A stretch of 64,000 bases of DNA from Plantactinospora sp039889035 (GTDB taxonomy: Bacteria > Actinomycetota > Actinomycetes > Mycobacteriales > Micromonosporaceae): the NCBI GenBank assembly GCA_039889035.1, contig JBDQQY010000025.1, positions 109,270-173,269 on the forward strand, in the 5' to 3' direction. The translations under genes and the position numbers were made by a program. Of the stretch, positions 18,392 to 27,834 are shown one piece after another; position 1 is the stretch's first letter; the number at the start of each line of letters is the position of its first letter. Under the pieces are notes generated by a model. That model worked only from the letters and a program-made list of their open reading frames with translations. It was not told the DNA's origin and did not search any database.

Positions 18392-19270
18392 GTGGCCCGG
18401 GCCCGCAAGGTGACGGTCAGCACCGACGACCACGGCCACACCGCCGGCTGGGCCGACGCGGGGCCGGACGCCCCACCGGCGGATTCGGCCCGGACCGACC
18501 CCCGGGCCGCCGCCTTCTTCGACGTGGACAACACGGTGATGCAGGGCGCCTCCATCTACTGGTTCGCCCGTGGCCTGGCGGCCCGCAACTACCTCACCAC
18601 CGGTGACCTGGTCCGGTTCGCCTGGCAGCAGCTCCGGTTCCGGGTGCTCGCCGTCGAACACCCCGGCAGCATGTCCCGGGTCAAGGAGGCGGCGCTGGCC
18701 TTCGTCGCCGGTTGGCGGGTCGAGGACGTCGAACGGCTCACCGAGGAGATCTTCGACGAGCTGATGGCACCCCGGATCTGGGCCGGCAGCCGGGCCCTGG
18801 CCCAGCAGCACCTGGACGCCGGCCAGCGGGTCTGGCTGGTCACCGCCGCCCCGGTGGAGATCGGCCGGATCATCGCGGCCCGGCTCGGCCTGACCGGTGC
18901 GCTCGGCACCGTCGCCGAGATCCGCGACGGTGCGTACACCGGGCGGCTGGTCGGCGACCTGATGCACGGGCCGGCGAAGGCGGACGCGGTGGTCCAGCTC
19001 GCCACGGTCGAGGGGCTGGACCTGGACCGGTGCGCTGCCTACAGCGACTCCGCCAACGACCTGCCGATGCTCTCCGCCGTCGGCCGGGCGGTGGCGATCA
19101 ACCCGGACGGCACGCTGCTCCGGCACGCCCGGGAACGCGGCTGGGCGGTGCACGACTTCCGGACCGGGCGGAAGGCGGCCCGGATCGCCGTACCCTCGAC
19201 CGTGGCCGCCGGGCTGGTGGCCGGCGCGGTGACGGCGGGGCTGGCGATGCGTCGCCGGCTGACCCGGTAA
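18392..19270 (+). CDS. HAD-IB family hydrolase
   Basis: 292 residues, SerB-like. Motif I is AFFDVDNTVMQGAS (residues 46-59), the middle has WLVTAAPVEIGRIIA, and motif IV is CAAYSDSANDLPMLSAVG. A C-terminal hydrophobic stretch, VAAGLVAGAVTAGLAM, could anchor it to the membrane. Homologues lie beside bldN-rsbN in Streptomyces. It may act on a lipid phosphate, since lipid acyltransferase and epimerase genes follow, but the substrate is unproven. GTG 18392 has GAGGAGG upstream. Confidence 0.88.
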   Translation: MARARKVTVSTDDHGHTAGWADAGPDAPPADSARTDPRAAAFFDVDNTVMQGASIYWFARGLAARNYLTTGDLVRFAWQQLRFRVLAVEHPGSMSRVKEAALAFVAGWRVEDVERLTEEIFDELMAPRIWAGSRALAQQHLDAGQRVWLVTAAPVEIGRIIAARLGLTGALGTVAEIRDGAYTGRLVGDLMHGPAKADAVVQLATVEGLDLDRCAAYSDSANDLPMLSAVGRAVAINPDGTLLRHARERGWAVHDFRTGRKAARIAVPSTVAAGLVAGAVTAGLAMRRRLTR

Positions 19271-19292
19271 CCGCCTCCGGTCGGGGTGCCGC

Positions 19293-20327
19293 TCAGGGGC
19301 CGAACGGGTCGGGCCGCTTCTCCAGCAACTGGTGCAGGGTCTGCTGGATGGTCTCCCGGACCTGGTCGGCGAGGTTGAAGACGACCAGCGGATCGTCGGC
19401 GGAGTCGACCAGGTGATCGGTGGGGATCGGCGGGCAGAACTCGATCAGCCACTTGCTGGGCAGCGGCACCGCACCGAGCGGGCCGAGCCACGGGAAGGTC
19501 GGCGTCACCGGAAAGTACGGCAGCTTGAGCAGCCGGGCCAGCGGCTTGATGTCGGCGAGCATCGGGTACGTCTCCTCGGCGCCGACGATCGCCACCGGGA
19601 TGATCGGCGTCCCGGTGCGGAGCGCGGCGGAGACGAAGCCGCCCCGGCCGAACCGTTGCAGCTTGTAACGGTCCGCGTAGAGCTTGCCGACGCCCTTGAA
19701 GCCCTCGGGGAAGACGCCGACCAGTTCACCCCGGCCGAGCAACCGCTCGGCGTCCGGGTTGCAGGCCACGGTGCCGCCGGTCTTGCGGACCAGCTCGGAG
19801 ACGACCGGCATCCGGAAGACCAGGTCGGCGCCGAGCAGCCGCAGGTAGCGGTGCTTCGGATGCCGGTCGTGCAGCACGGCCGCCAGCACCAGCGCGTCCA
19901 TCGCGACCGTGCCGGAGTGGTTGCCGACCACCAGCCCGGCACCGTCGACCGGCAGGCGGTGCACGCCGTAGACCTCGGTGCGGAACCAGTCGCGGTAGAG
20001 CCGGCGCAGCACCGGATGGAAGACCTGGTCGGTCAGCTCCGGGTCGAAGCCGAACTCGTCGACCTCGTACTGCCCGGAGAGGCGCCGGCGCAGGAAGGCC
20101 AGCCCGGCGGCGACCCGGCGGTCCCAGACGTCACCCGGCCGGTCGGGCACCGACGGCCCGCTCGGGCCGGACCCGCGCCCGTTGCGCCGCGCCGACCGCT
20201 CCAGCTCCGTGCCGTCCTGCTCCACGGGCGCGGAGTACCGCCGGTCCGGGGTATTTCCCGGATCGTGCCGCACCCCTGCGTCCGCCCCGTTTCCGGTGCC
20301 GGTGGGCCGCTGGTCGTCGCCGGTCAT
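19293..20327 (-). CDS. 1-acyl-sn-glycerol-3-phosphate acyltransferase family protein
   Basis: 344 residues. An unstructured N-terminal 90 residues precede the PlsC-type domain: acyl-acceptor motif VVGNHSGTVAMDALV, substrate motif LVGVFPEGFKGVGK and GTPIIPVAIVGAEETYP. The His-to-Asp spacing is longer than classical HX4D, as is usual in this actinobacterial subfamily. It probably acylates a lysolipid at the inner leaflet. It overlaps the upstream epimerase stop by four bases. Confidence 0.9.
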   Translation of the reverse strand: MTGDDQRPTGTGNGADAGVRHDPGNTPDRRYSAPVEQDGTELERSARRNGRGSGPSGPSVPDRPGDVWDRRVAAGLAFLRRRLSGQYEVDEFGFDPELTDQVFHPVLRRLYRDWFRTEVYGVHRLPVDGAGLVVGNHSGTVAMDALVLAAVLHDRHPKHRYLRLLGADLVFRMPVVSELVRKTGGTVACNPDAERLLGRGELVGVFPEGFKGVGKLYADRYKLQRFGRGGFVSAALRTGTPIIPVAIVGAEETYPMLADIKPLARLLKLPYFPVTPTFPWLGPLGAVPLPSKWLIEFCPPIPTDHLVDSADDPLVVFNLADQVRETIQQTLHQLLEKRPDPFGP

Positions 20328-21448
20328 CGTTCGCCCCGCTCCGCCGGCCCGGCACCGTCGACCGCGCCGAGCTGGGTGATCCGGTCCCGGACCGTGGCCC
20401 GGGTGTGCCGGATGCCGTCCATGATCACCTGCTCGGCCCGGCGGAGCTGCTCCGGCCCGAGCACCGTACCGTCGCGGTGGCTGGCGATGAAGTCGTCGAA
20501 GGCGGCGGCGGTGGAGCGCGGGGTGAAGCCGTACTCCGTGGTCAGCCTGGTGGTGTCGACCACCCGACCGTGCACGAACAGGTCGACCTGGTCGAGCCCG
20601 TAGCGGGCGAAGCCCAGCACCCGGGCGAGCCCGGCCGCGCCGGAGAGCCCCGGCTCCACCACCGGCAGGGCGACCCGGCCGGCCCGGCGGATCGCCTGGG
20701 AGAGCGCCAACACTCCCGGCCCGGCGACGTTGTACGTCCCGGGGTGCTCCTCCACCACCGACCGGTGCAGCACCTCCAGCACGTCGTCGAAGTGCACGAA
20801 CTGGAGCCGGGGGTCACGACCGAGCACGGTCGGCACCACGGGCTGGGCGAAATACCTGGTCAGCGTGGTGTTGGCCATCGAGCCGACGAAGGGCGCGAAG
20901 CGCAGCACGGTGGCGGTGACGTCGGGGCGGCGCCGTCGGAAGCCGCGGACGTACCCCTCGATGTCGAGGATGTCCCGGGCGAAGCCGCCACGCGGCACGG
21001 CCCGGGGCTCGGTGTCCTCGGTGAAGACGGCCGGGTCCCGGAACGACGCCCCGTAGGCGGCGGTCGACGACCGGACGACCAGCTTGCGCAGCCGGGGCGC
21101 CCGCTGGGCGGCGGCGAGCAACTGCATCGTGCCGATGACGTTCTGCTCCTTCATCGCCGCCCGGCCGCCATGCTGCGGATCGGCCGCGGTGACCAGCGCC
21201 AGGTGCACGACGGCGTCGGCACCCAGCTCGTCGATGATGGTGCTCACCGCACCGGCGTCGGCCCGGACCCGCTCGACGCCGTCGAGCAGCTCCGCGATCT
21301 CGTCCGCCGGTTCGTGCACGTCGAGACCGACGACCCGGGCAATCCGGCCGTCGGCGACGAGCCGCGCCGCGACGTGCGCGCCGAGGAACCGGCTGACTCC
21401 GGTCACCACGACGACCCCCGGCGCATTGGGAGTGCTACCGGGGGTCAC
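20324..21448 (-). CDS. NAD-dependent epimerase/dehydratase (extended SDR)
   Basis: 374 residues. The Rossmann motif is VVVVTGVSRFLGAHVAARL (residues 12-30). It has DAVVHLALVTAADP and a Ser-Thr-x-Ala-Tyr-like active site in VVRSSTAAYGAS. It is probably a sugar-nucleotide or sterol-like oxidoreductase of unknown substrate. It is coupled to the acyltransferase, suggesting a joint role in lipid or glycolipid metabolism. GTG 21448 is the start. Confidence 0.87.
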   Translation of the reverse strand: MTPGSTPNAPGVVVVTGVSRFLGAHVAARLVADGRIARVVGLDVHEPADEIAELLDGVERVRADAGAVSTIIDELGADAVVHLALVTAADPQHGGRAAMKEQNVIGTMQLLAAAQRAPRLRKLVVRSSTAAYGASFRDPAVFTEDTEPRAVPRGGFARDILDIEGYVRGFRRRRPDVTATVLRFAPFVGSMANTTLTRYFAQPVVPTVLGRDPRLQFVHFDDVLEVLHRSVVEEHPGTYNVAGPGVLALSQAIRRAGRVALPVVEPGLSGAAGLARVLGFARYGLDQVDLFVHGRVVDTTRLTTEYGFTPRSTAAAFDDFIASHRDGTVLGPEQLRRAEQVIMDGIRHTRATVRDRITQLGAVDGAGPAERGER

Positions 21449-21568
21449 CTCGCGCTCCGCACGGGACGACCCGGGCCGGGCCCGGACCGCCGCGACGTCG
21501 TCACGTGGGCCTCCGAAGGTCGACAGTCTGACCGGCTCACCACCGGCCGGGCAGGCGCCCGGCCGGGG

Positions 21569-21670
21569 TCACTTACCGAGACGGCGACGCTGGACGCGGG
21601 TCTTGCGCAGCAGCTTGCGGTGCTTCTTCTTGGCCATGCGCTTGCGGCGCTTCTTGACCACCGAGCCCAT
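21569..21670 (-). CDS. Small ribosomal protein bS22 (AURKAIP1/COX24 domain)
   Basis: 33 residues, strongly basic, beginning MGSVVKKRRKRMAKKKHRK and ending RRRLGK. This is the tiny ribosomal subunit protein found in actinobacterial 30S particles near the decoding centre. An AGAAGG ribosome site lies upstream of ATG 21670. It is often missed because of its length. The position next to a BldC-like regulator and bldN is conserved in other actinomycetes as I recall. Confidence 0.9.
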   Translation of the reverse strand: MGSVVKKRRKRMAKKKHRKLLRKTRVQRRRLGK

Positions 21671-21898
21671 ACGACAGCCCTTCTGATGCGACGTGCTGAT
21701 CGGACCGGCCTCACCCGCGGGTGCGGCCGGCTACCGAGCTGGACAACGGACCGGGCCGGCACGACGGGCTCGCACCCATCTCGGCACGTGGCCACGGTCG
21801 CGGTCCAGACTAGCCCTCGGCCGTCAGCCGGACCAAAGCGCCCCCACAAGGAACCGTCCGGAGCGCTCCGGAACCGTCGCGACGTCACCGCTCAGCCG

Positions 21899-22111
21899 TC
21901 AGGCGGTCTCCTGAAAGGCACCGCGCAGATAGTCGTGCACGGCGTGCTCCGGCACCCGGAACGACCGGCCGACCCGCACCGCGGTCAGCTCGCCGGAGTG
22001 CACCAGCCGGTAGACCGTCATCTTCGAGACCCGCATCAGCGTCGCCACCTCGGCGACGGTCAGAAACCTGACCTCCGGCATTCGGCTGTCCGGCTGTGGT
22101 GATCCTGCCAT
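21899..22111 (-). CDS. BldC-like excisionase-family DNA-binding protein
   Basis: 70 residues, essentially one MerR-type winged helix: FLTVAEVATLMRVSKMTVYRL then SGELTAVRVGRSFRVPE. Such one-domain proteins (BldC relatives) bind direct repeats cooperatively and control development genes. It is a distinct paralogue rather than BldC itself. It is encoded 228 bases upstream of bS22 on the same strand. Confidence 0.85.
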   Translation of the reverse strand: MAGSPQPDSRMPEVRFLTVAEVATLMRVSKMTVYRLVHSGELTAVRVGRSFRVPEHAVHDYLRGAFQETA

Positions 22112-22297
22112 GGCTCACCGACCCATCCCAATCCCCGGCGCGTGCCGCCCGGCGGGATGCTTCCGCGCCGCAGCTACGCGCGTGTTACCAGTACGGTAAC
22201 GGGGCGGCTGTGACCGGCGCGATCCCTTCGGGCAATTGATCATCACTGGCTCGTCCGTCGACCCGTGGGAACCCGTCATCGAGCTTTTTTCCACCTG

Positions 22298-22326
22298 AAC
22301 CGCGCACCGCGTCCGTGCCCGCGGTT
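22298..22326 (-). terminator. Possible terminator after the ABC efflux operon
   Basis: AACCGCG at 22298-22304 pairs with CGCGGTT at 22320-22326 around a 15-base loop, 32 bases beyond the permease stop. No U-tract follows on the transcribed strand. Confidence 0.35.
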
Positions 22327-22357
22327 GCGCCGGACCGCACGGGAAGGTGGAGAAGGT

Positions 22358-23542
22358 TCATTCGGCGCGCAGCGCGATCACCGGGTCCAACCGCCCGGCC
22401 CGCTGCGCCGGTACCACCCCGAAGATGATCCCGACCGCCGCCGAGACCCCGAACGAGAGCGCCAGCGACCACCAGGTGACCACCGCCGGTACCGGGGAAA
22501 GGGCGGCCACCAGCAGCGCGGCGCCCACCCCGAGCCCCATCCCGAGCACCCCGCCGAGCGCGGTCAGCAGCACCGCCTCCAGCAGGAACTGGATCCCGAT
22601 GTCCCGGGGGCGGGCGCCGACCGCTTTGCGCAGGCCGATCTCCCGGGTCCGTTCGCGTACCGAGACCAGCATGATGTTGGAGACCCCGACGCCGCCGACC
22701 AGCAGCGAGATGCCGGCGATCGCGGCCAGCACCCCGGTGAGCACCCCGAGGATGTCCCCGAGTACGCCGAGGATCTGCTCCTGGGTCACCGCGCTGAATT
22801 CGGTGTCCGGGTGCCGCCGGGTCAGCTCGGCGACGACCCGGGCCCCGAGGTCGTCGATCTCCTCGCGGTCCGGCGCCTTGATCGCGATCCCGTCGATCCG
22901 CTGGGTGCCGTAGAGCCGGTGCGCGGCGGTGACCGGGATGTGCACCTCGTCGTCCCGGTCCACCCCGAGGCTCTGGCCGAGCGGGGCGAAGACCCCGACC
23001 ACCCGGAACCGTACGCCGGCGATCGCGACCTGCTGCCCGACCGGTTCGCGGTCGCCGAAGAGAGTACCGGCGACCGTGGCGCCGAGCACCGCCACCCGGC
23101 GACTGGTATCCACATCGGACGAGGTCAGGTAGCTGCCCCGGTCCAGTTCCCGGACGAAGACCTCGGGCGTGGTCTCCAGTACGCCCTGCACGGTGGTGAA
23201 CGCCGAGCGGGTGCCGGCGCGTACCGTCTCGCCGGAGGTGACCGTGACCGCCACCCGGCGCGGATCGCCGACGACCCGGTTGACCGCCTCGACGTCGGCC
23301 AGGGTGAGCCGGGAGACCGCCGGCGCCGCGCCGAAGTCGAGCCGGCCGGGCACCACGACGAGCAGGTTGGAGCCGAGCCCCTCGACCTGTTGCTCCACCT
23401 CCCGCTTGGCGCCGGTGCCGATCGCGACCAGCACCACCACGGCGGCCACCCCGATCACCACCCCGAGCATGGTGAGCATGCTGCGCAGCCGGTTCGCCGC
23501 CAGGGCGTCCAGCGCGACCCGCCCCGCCTCCGCGATCCTCAC
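22358..23542 (-). CDS. MacB/FtsX-type ABC transporter permease
   Basis: 394 residues. An N-terminal membrane helix is in RSMLTMLGVVIGVAAVVVLV (residues 20-39), followed by a large extracytoplasmic MacB periplasmic core domain (about 45-265). Three C-terminal helices flank RTREIGLRKAVGARPRDIG, the coupling region that contacts the ATPase. It forms the membrane part of a mechanotransmission-type exporter with the next two genes. GTG 23542 overlaps the ATPase stop by four bases. Confidence 0.92.
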   Translation of the reverse strand: MRIAEAGRVALDALAANRLRSMLTMLGVVIGVAAVVVLVAIGTGAKREVEQQVEGLGSNLLVVVPGRLDFGAAPAVSRLTLADVEAVNRVVGDPRRVAVTVTSGETVRAGTRSAFTTVQGVLETTPEVFVRELDRGSYLTSSDVDTSRRVAVLGATVAGTLFGDREPVGQQVAIAGVRFRVVGVFAPLGQSLGVDRDDEVHIPVTAAHRLYGTQRIDGIAIKAPDREEIDDLGARVVAELTRRHPDTEFSAVTQEQILGVLGDILGVLTGVLAAIAGISLLVGGVGVSNIMLVSVRERTREIGLRKAVGARPRDIGIQFLLEAVLLTALGGVLGMGLGVGAALLVAALSPVPAVVTWWSLALSFGVSAAVGIIFGVVPAQRAGRLDPVIALRAE

Positions 23543-24534
23543 GCGCCGACCCCCGCCCCGGCGCCCGGCCCGGCGGCGTGCCCGGCGCCGGCTCCGCTCG
23601 ACACGCGGCGCCCGATGGCTCCGGCGGCCCCACCGAACCCACCGGACGGGTGCCCCGAGTCGCTTCCGGACGCTCGTCGGGGCTCCGCGCTGGGAGCGGG
23701 ATCTACTATCTCAGGCCCGCGCCGCGCCGCCGGCACGACCGTCGGCGTATCCGCCTCCGCCACCGGTGGTACAGGCGTCGCCGGCTCCGGTTCCGCCGCC
23801 GACGTCACCACCTGGCCGTCGCGCATCGTGACCTGCCGGTGCGCCCGCTCGGCGACCTCCCGGTCGTGGGTGACCAGCACCAGCGCCACCCCGTCGGAGG
23901 CGTTCAGCTCCTCCAGCAGGGACAGCACGGACTCGCCGGTCGCGCTGTCCAGGTTGCCGGTCGGCTCGTCGGCGAGCAGCAGTACCGGATCGGTGACCAG
24001 GGCCCGGGCGATCGCCACCCGCTGCTGCTCACCACCGGAGAGCTGGTTGGGCCGGTGGTCCAGCCGGTGCCCGAGGCCGACCCGGCCCAGCATCGCCGCC
24101 GCCAGCTCCCGCCGCCGCCGGCCGCCGATCCCCCGGTAGACCAGCGGCAGCGCGACGTTGTCGAGTGCGGAGGTCCGGGGCAGCAGGTGGAACGACTGGA
24201 AGACGAAGCCGATGGTCTCGTTGCGCAGCGTGGCGAGTTCGCCGGTGTCCAGCGTGGCGACGTCCCGACCGCCGATCACCAGCCGGCCGGCGGTGGGCCG
24301 GTCCAGCCCGCCGAGCAGGTGCATCAGGGTCGACTTGCCCGACCCGGACGGGCCGACGACCGCCACGTAGTCACCGGCGGCGATGGTCAGCGAGACGCCG
24401 CGCAGCGCGGTCACCGACACCCCGCCCAGGTCGTACGTCCGGACCAGGTCGACCGCCTCGACCGCCACCCCGGACCGCCGGGTCGGTCCACCGGTCGCAA
24501 CGTCGGCGGAGTCGCCCACCGGCGCGGCGGTCAA
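23539..24534 (-). CDS. ABC transporter ATP-binding protein (MacB/LolD type)
   Basis: 331 residues. Walker A is VGPSGSGKSTLMHLLGGLD, the signature is LSGGEQQRVAIARAL and Walker B is VLLLADEPTGNLDS, with the H-loop in LVLVTHDREVAE. The last 90 residues are a low-complexity Pro/Ala/Gly tail absent from typical family members. The start overlaps the adaptor stop as TTGA. A GTG five codons later (24519) is an alternative. Confidence 0.92.
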   Translation of the reverse strand: MTAAPVGDSADVATGGPTRRSGVAVEAVDLVRTYDLGGVSVTALRGVSLTIAAGDYVAVVGPSGSGKSTLMHLLGGLDRPTAGRLVIGGRDVATLDTGELATLRNETIGFVFQSFHLLPRTSALDNVALPLVYRGIGGRRRRELAAAMLGRVGLGHRLDHRPNQLSGGEQQRVAIARALVTDPVLLLADEPTGNLDSATGESVLSLLEELNASDGVALVLVTHDREVAERAHRQVTMRDGQVVTSAAEPEPATPVPPVAEADTPTVVPAARRGPEIVDPAPSAEPRRASGSDSGHPSGGFGGAAGAIGRRVSSGAGAGHAAGPGAGAGVGA

Positions 24535-25949
24535 CGTACCCGCTCTCCGGGGCGCACCTGGTCGCCGCCGCTGACCACCACCTGCTGCCCCGGCTGCACC
24601 CCACTGACGATCTGCACCAGGTCCTGGCCCTGCACCCCGACCGTCACCGGCACCTGCTCGGCGATCCCGTCCTCGACCACCCAGACCGCGTCCCGCCCCT
24701 GCGCCGAGTGCACCGCCGCGGCCGGTACGGTCACCGCGCCGGCCGCCTCCCGGACCCGCAGCCGGACCACCGCGCTCATCCCGGGGCGCGGTGCCGGGGC
24801 GACCCGCCCGTCGGCGAAGCGCCCGGGGCCGAGCGAGAGCCGCACCCGGTAGGTGACACCACCCCGGGCCGACGCGGTCGGCAGTACGTCGACCGAGCGG
24901 ACCCGGGCCGAATATTCCGCCCCGGTGGCGGCGTCCAGCTCCACGCTCGCCGGCACACCCTGGTTGACCAGCAGCACATCGGTCTCGTCCACCTCGGCGA
25001 CCAGCCCGAGGTCGGTCAGGTCCACCACGGTCAGGATCGGGGTGCCCGCGCCCACCCGGCCGCCGACCGGCACCGCGCCGTCGACGCCGGCCACCGGTGC
25101 GGTCGGGTTGCCCCCGCCGAGCGCCCCGGCCGGATCGACCCCGCCCGGGGCACCCAGCCCACCGGTCGCGCCGAGCAGTCCGGCCAGCGCGTCGGCCGTA
25201 CCGGCACCGGCAGCCGGCGAGGCGGGGCCGCCGAGCTGCACCACCCCGCCGATCGGTGCCCGCAGCACGAGCGCGTCGACGGTCGCCTTCGCCAGGTCGT
25301 ACGCCTGCTCGGCCTGGAGACGCTGGGCGGCGGAGAGGGCCCGTACCGCGGAATTCAGCCCGGCGACGCCGCGCTGGACGGCGCGTACCGCCGCACCGGC
25401 GGTCTCGGCCGCCGCCTGGTACTGCCGCTCCGCGATCCGGACCTGGGCGAGCAGCGCGGCCCGGGCGGCCGGGTCGGTGAGCTTCCCGGCGGCGTCCCGG
25501 GCGGCCTGGAACGCCTGCGCCGCCGCCCGGTCGGTGCCACGGCGCAACCGGGACAGGTCGGTACCGCCGCCGACCCCCCGCCCGGCGCTTCGGGCCGCAT
25601 CGAGGGCCCGGCGGGCCTTGGCCAGCCGGTCCCGGGCCGAGGGCGAGTCGACGACCGCGAGCACCCGGCCCGGCGCAACCAGGGCACCCGGCCTGACCCG
25701 CAGCTCGGCCAGGGTGCCGTCGGCGGGTGCGCTCAGGGTGGCCGCCGCCCGCGCCGTCACGCTGGCCGGCGCGTCGACCAGTTCGGCCACGTCGGCCCGC
25801 TCCACACTGGCCAGCCCGACCTGGTCGTCGGACTCACAGGAGGCCGCGGAGAGGCCGAACAGGACGGTGAGGGCGAGGAGGGCGGCGGGTATCACGGGGC
25901 GACGGGGCCGCGGTGCTGCGGACAGGCGCGGCGGAGAGGCGCGACGCAC
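24531..25949 (-). CDS. HlyD/MacA-type efflux adaptor, probable lipoprotein
   Basis: 472 residues. The signal sequence contains LLALTVLFGLSAASC, with a plausible lipobox cysteine near residue 38. The lipoyl-like half is LSAPADGTLAELRVRPGALV, an alpha-hairpin of Ala/Arg-rich heptads follows (about 105-230), then beta-barrel domains with VDVLPTASARGGVTYRVRL. It would link the permease and ATPase to export of an unknown substrate. It is first gene of the three-gene operon. Confidence 0.88.
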   Translation of the reverse strand: MRRASPPRLSAAPRPRRPVIPAALLALTVLFGLSAASCESDDQVGLASVERADVAELVDAPASVTARAAATLSAPADGTLAELRVRPGALVAPGRVLAVVDSPSARDRLAKARRALDAARSAGRGVGGGTDLSRLRRGTDRAAAQAFQAARDAAGKLTDPAARAALLAQVRIAERQYQAAAETAGAAVRAVQRGVAGLNSAVRALSAAQRLQAEQAYDLAKATVDALVLRAPIGGVVQLGGPASPAAGAGTADALAGLLGATGGLGAPGGVDPAGALGGGNPTAPVAGVDGAVPVGGRVGAGTPILTVVDLTDLGLVAEVDETDVLLVNQGVPASVELDAATGAEYSARVRSVDVLPTASARGGVTYRVRLSLGPGRFADGRVAPAPRPGMSAVVRLRVREAAGAVTVPAAAVHSAQGRDAVWVVEDGIAEQVPVTVGVQGQDLVQIVSGVQPGQQVVVSGGDQVRPGERVR

Positions 25950-26024
25950 GCCGTCATGGTACGAGGTGCCACCCGCACCGGCCGGCAGGACGCGCGGGCC
26001 AGTAGCCCGCTGAGCTGCACCTGA

Positions 26025-27791
26025 TCAGGAGGCGGTCCTCTTCACGTACGCCACGCACTCGTCGTGCAGCTTCGACCAGTCCTGGCCGAACGCCTCCTGG
26101 GACGCCTCGTCCTCCGACCGGCCGTCGTGCACCACCAGTTTGAAGAAGGTGAGTACGTCCTTCTCGCCGAACCGGTCGACGAGGTGCCGGACGGCCAGAT
26201 AGCCGACGCCGTAGCTGCCGGCGACGTGCCAGTCCTCGGAGCGGTCGCTGGGCGCCACGTCGGCCAGTTCGCCGTTCCAGCCCGAGCTGACCAGCCGGTC
26301 GACGTCGTCGAGGCTGCCGTACCGACTCGCCGCCCGGCCACCCGCCGCCGCCTGTTCGGCGATCCCCTCCACCAGCCACCAGGCGTCGTCGGGGATCCGG
26401 TCGGCGCCGGCCAGCGAGGAGGCGTGGGTCAGCTCGTGCCGCATCAGGTCGGCGTACTGGCCCGGCACCACGGCCTTGGAGTTGAGCACCAGGTCGTACT
26501 GGTCGCCGCCGACCGGTACGGCGTATCCGGCGGTCCACTCCGGACGGTTGCCGCCGTACCAGCGGCTCCACTCGTTCGGCCCGGCGTAGAAGATCAGGTA
26601 GCGCTCCGGTGGCGAGCCGTCCACGGCGTACCGGTCGGCGACCCTGGCCGCCCGCTCCCCCTCGCGCAGCAGGTCGGGCAGCCGGTCCCGGAACGCCCGG
26701 GGCGCGGCGACCAGGGTGCGTTCGCCGATCGAGGCGACCAGCTCGTCGCTCTCCCAGGGCCGGGGCCGACCCGGCCCGCCGGTCTCGTCGGTGTCGATCG
26801 CGAACAGCCGTGGCTGGCCGGCGACGTCCTTCCACCGGGTGACCATGGTGATCTCGTTGGGCTCGCAGGCCGGGCTGACGAAGCAGTGCGAGAGGGTGAG
26901 GTTCGCCCGCCACTCGCCGGCCGTGTTGAGCTCGCTCACCCGGCCCAGCAGCTTGGGCTCCCACTTGCTCACCCGCATCGCCCGCAGCGTCCGGAAGTCG
27001 CGCCGGAGTTGCCGGGCGGTCGGCGTGTTCGGCTCGGCGAGCCCGACGTAGCCGTTCTCGTCGCCGCCGAGCAACGCCTTCGCCTGCCCGTCGAGCAGGC
27101 CGCGGATCTGCTCGGTGAGCCAGTCGCCGGTGACCGAGGGCGGGTCGCCGGCCTTCGGGCTGGCTGCCGCCCCGGCACCGGCGGCCGGGCCGGTCGGCCC
27201 CGCCGCCCGGTCGAGCAGCGCCGCACCGATCACGACCGGGGCCGCGCAGAGCAGCAGGGCCACGACGGTCCCGAGCCCCACCCAGAGCGGCCACCGTCGG
27301 CGGCGCGGCGGCGGAACCAGCCCGGCTGGTGGCGGGTAGCCACCGGGCATCGGATAGCCGCCCGGCATCGGGTACCCGGCCGGCGCCGGATAGCCGGGCC
27401 GCGCCGGATGACCGACCGGCCCCGGCGGGTACCGGCCGGGCTGGTAGCCGGCAGGCTGGTAACCGGCGGGCGGCTCTGCACCAGCGCCGTAGCCGGCAGG
27501 CTGGTAACCGGCGGGCGGCGGTTCTGCGCCCGTCCCCGAACCGGCGGGAGGCTCCGCACCAGCGCCGTAGCCGGCGGGGGTGGGCTGGTGGTGGTAGGGG
27601 TTCGGCTGGTAGCCGGTGGGCTCCACGGGATAGCGGGAGACCGGCGGGAGACCGTGCATGGCCGGCTCCGGCGCGGACGGCTGGTAACCGCCTGACGGCG
27701 GGTACCCGGTGGGCTGGTGGTCGGCCGGTGGGTAGCCGGTCTGCGGCTGGCGGTCGGCCGGTGGGCGGTCGCGGTACTCCCCGTCGGTCAC
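26025..27791 (-). CDS. Membrane-anchored putative zinc metallopeptidase with PGY-rich tail
   Basis: 588 residues. The N-terminal 190 residues are a cytoplasmic Pro/Gly/Tyr-rich repeat tract (many AGYQP and GGYP units). A membrane span, WVGLGTVVALLLCAAPVVIG, follows, then an extracytoplasmic region. Near residue 460 is HELTH, a HExxH zinc motif, with a downstream Glu in WWLVEGIAEQ giving a gluzincin-like third ligand. No described family is recognised beyond this. GTG 27791 is the start. Confidence 0.75.
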   Translation of the reverse strand: MTDGEYRDRPPADRQPQTGYPPADHQPTGYPPSGGYQPSAPEPAMHGLPPVSRYPVEPTGYQPNPYHHQPTPAGYGAGAEPPAGSGTGAEPPPAGYQPAGYGAGAEPPAGYQPAGYQPGRYPPGPVGHPARPGYPAPAGYPMPGGYPMPGGYPPPAGLVPPPRRRRWPLWVGLGTVVALLLCAAPVVIGAALLDRAAGPTGPAAGAGAAASPKAGDPPSVTGDWLTEQIRGLLDGQAKALLGGDENGYVGLAEPNTPTARQLRRDFRTLRAMRVSKWEPKLLGRVSELNTAGEWRANLTLSHCFVSPACEPNEITMVTRWKDVAGQPRLFAIDTDETGGPGRPRPWESDELVASIGERTLVAAPRAFRDRLPDLLREGERAARVADRYAVDGSPPERYLIFYAGPNEWSRWYGGNRPEWTAGYAVPVGGDQYDLVLNSKAVVPGQYADLMRHELTHASSLAGADRIPDDAWWLVEGIAEQAAAGGRAASRYGSLDDVDRLVSSGWNGELADVAPSDRSEDWHVAGSYGVGYLAVRHLVDRFGEKDVLTFFKLVVHDGRSEDEASQEAFGQDWSKLHDECVAYVKRTAS

Positions 27792-27834
27792 CGCCGGAGA
27801 GTACGACCAATCGTCCAGCCGTGCGATCCTGCCC

